Shown piece by piece: positions 5,284-5,627 of a DNA stretch of 5,627 bases; within the stretch, counting starts at the first letter, position 1, and each line of letters begins with the position of its first letter. The position numbers and the translations under genes are program-made. The notes beneath the pieces are model-generated. The model searched no databases, was not told the DNA's origin, and saw only the letters and a list, made by a program, of their open reading frames with translations. Location of the stretch: NCBI GenBank assembly GCA_030620935.1, contig JAUXIP010000160.1, positions 1 through 5,627 of the forward strand, read 5' to 3'. The stretch comes from Deltaproteobacteria bacterium. Lineage in GTDB: Bacteria; Desulfobacterota_B; Binatia; UBA9968.

Positions 5284-5346
5284 ACCCTCCTTGCCGACTG
5301 TTATTTAGCCCAAGGGTGGTTTGGACAAAGGTTGAAATTCGTGGCG

Positions 5347-5627
5347 ATGAGTTCTTGCAAGGTTAGGAAAGAGTGGCGGGCGGTTTGGTGGGTCCGCGTA
5401 CCTGTCTTCATTGCTCTAGGTGTCTTTCTGATTTCCGGCGGCTTGGGCTGCACCGCCGGCATTGAGAAAAAAGAAGTATCCGAAGTTCGAGGGTCGAAAA
5501 AAGTTCAGACCGGAACGCCGGTTATAAGACATTCCAACGGTTCTAACGGTTTGCGGAAAGGCCTCTTTTTTCCAGTAGCAGCAGCAGAGGAAGAGACACG
5601 ACCCGATCAGGAACCTTCAGAGGCGGA
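5347..5627 (+). CDS. Exported or lipoprotein-like protein, N-terminal part (runs off the window)
   Basis: 93 codons are visible and the frame is open at the window end. The product starts MSSCKVRKEWRAVWWVRVPV, then a hydrophobic helix (about 17-33) ending ISGGLGC at Cys35. This looks like a signal peptide with a possible but atypical lipobox, since the -3 position is Gly rather than Leu. After it comes a hydrophilic stretch rich in Lys, Glu, Ser and Asn, then GLFFPVAAAEEETRPDQEPS. No domain is recognisable yet. In secretion clusters the gene after gspC is commonly the secretin gspD, so this could be the leader of such a protein, but nothing visible proves it. A GTG at 5341 in the same frame is better spaced from the only Shine-Dalgarno-like sequence (AAAGG at 5327-5331, nine bases before), so the true start may be two codons earlier. 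Confidence 0.65.
   Translation, partial: MSSCKVRKEWRAVWWVRVPVFIALGVFLISGGLGCTAGIEKKEVSEVRGSKKVQTGTPVIRHSNGSNGLRKGLFFPVAAAEEETRPDQEPSEA

Larger units (their letters stand above)
5023..5340. other. Intergenic spacer, AT-rich towards its right end, no convincing gene
   Basis: No credible reading frame occupies this stretch. The left half contains several complementary segments: TGTTAC (5046-5051) with GTAACA (5093-5098), TGGTGGG (5072-5078) with CCCACCA (5124-5130), and CTTTG (5080-5084) with CAAAG (5097-5101). They could fold as an mRNA tail or small RNA but match no RNA family I can name. The right half holds the terminator candidate at 5205-5250 and the promoter candidate at 5255-5283. GC is only 17 of 60 in 5221-5280. 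No tRNA or riboswitch signature was recognised. Confidence 0.6.

Overview
The window looks like a piece of chromosome from a Gram-negative, moderately to highly GC-rich, probably environmental bacterium. Evidence for two membranes is an N-in membrane-anchored TlpA-type thioredoxin domain, an exported beta-propeller protein and a GspC-like type II secretion protein. The mix of REP-like palindromes and GC-rich genes reminds me of uncultured lineages such as NC10/Methylomirabilota, but that is only an impression. All well-supported genes are on the + strand.

Layout. (1) 1-232 is a GC-rich leader with a 20-bp near-palindrome at 41-60 and a strong ribosome binding site just before the first gene. 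(2) 233-1624 encodes an exported BNR/Asp-box 'sialidase-like' propeller with a Cys-rich CDCC motif; a perfect 13-bp inverted repeat of REP type lies in frame just after its signal peptide. (3) 1621-1731 overlaps the end of that gene and encodes only 36 residues, a typical N-terminal membrane anchor that stops abruptly. (4) 1768-4209 is a large fusion gene: membrane anchor, SGNH/GDSL-type hydrolase with TPRs between its catalytic blocks, more TPRs, then a complete TlpA/ResA-like thioredoxin domain with WCGPC. (5) 4210-4383 holds three consecutive perfect inverted repeats, a candidate promoter and an excellent Shine-Dalgarno. (6) 4384-5022 encodes a short GspC-like protein that appears to start with ATT. 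(7) 5023-5340 is an AT-rich spacer with a likely terminator and a candidate promoter. (8) From about 5347 to the window end is the 5' part of an exported or lipoprotein-like gene, possibly continuing the secretion cluster.

Main interpretation. Regions 3 and 4 are best read together. A translationally coupled tlpA-like gene once followed the sialidase-like gene and was split by about 1.95 kb of lower-GC DNA carrying the SGNH-TPR gene. Its anchor survives as the 36-codon stub, and its thioredoxin domain is now fused in frame to the SGNH-TPR protein. GC steps sharply at both junctions (hand counts: 62/90 then 24/60 around 1711; 26/60 then 44/60 around 3661). The new protein still has an N-in anchor, so the thioredoxin domain would remain on the periplasmic side. 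A metagenomic mis-assembly is the main alternative.
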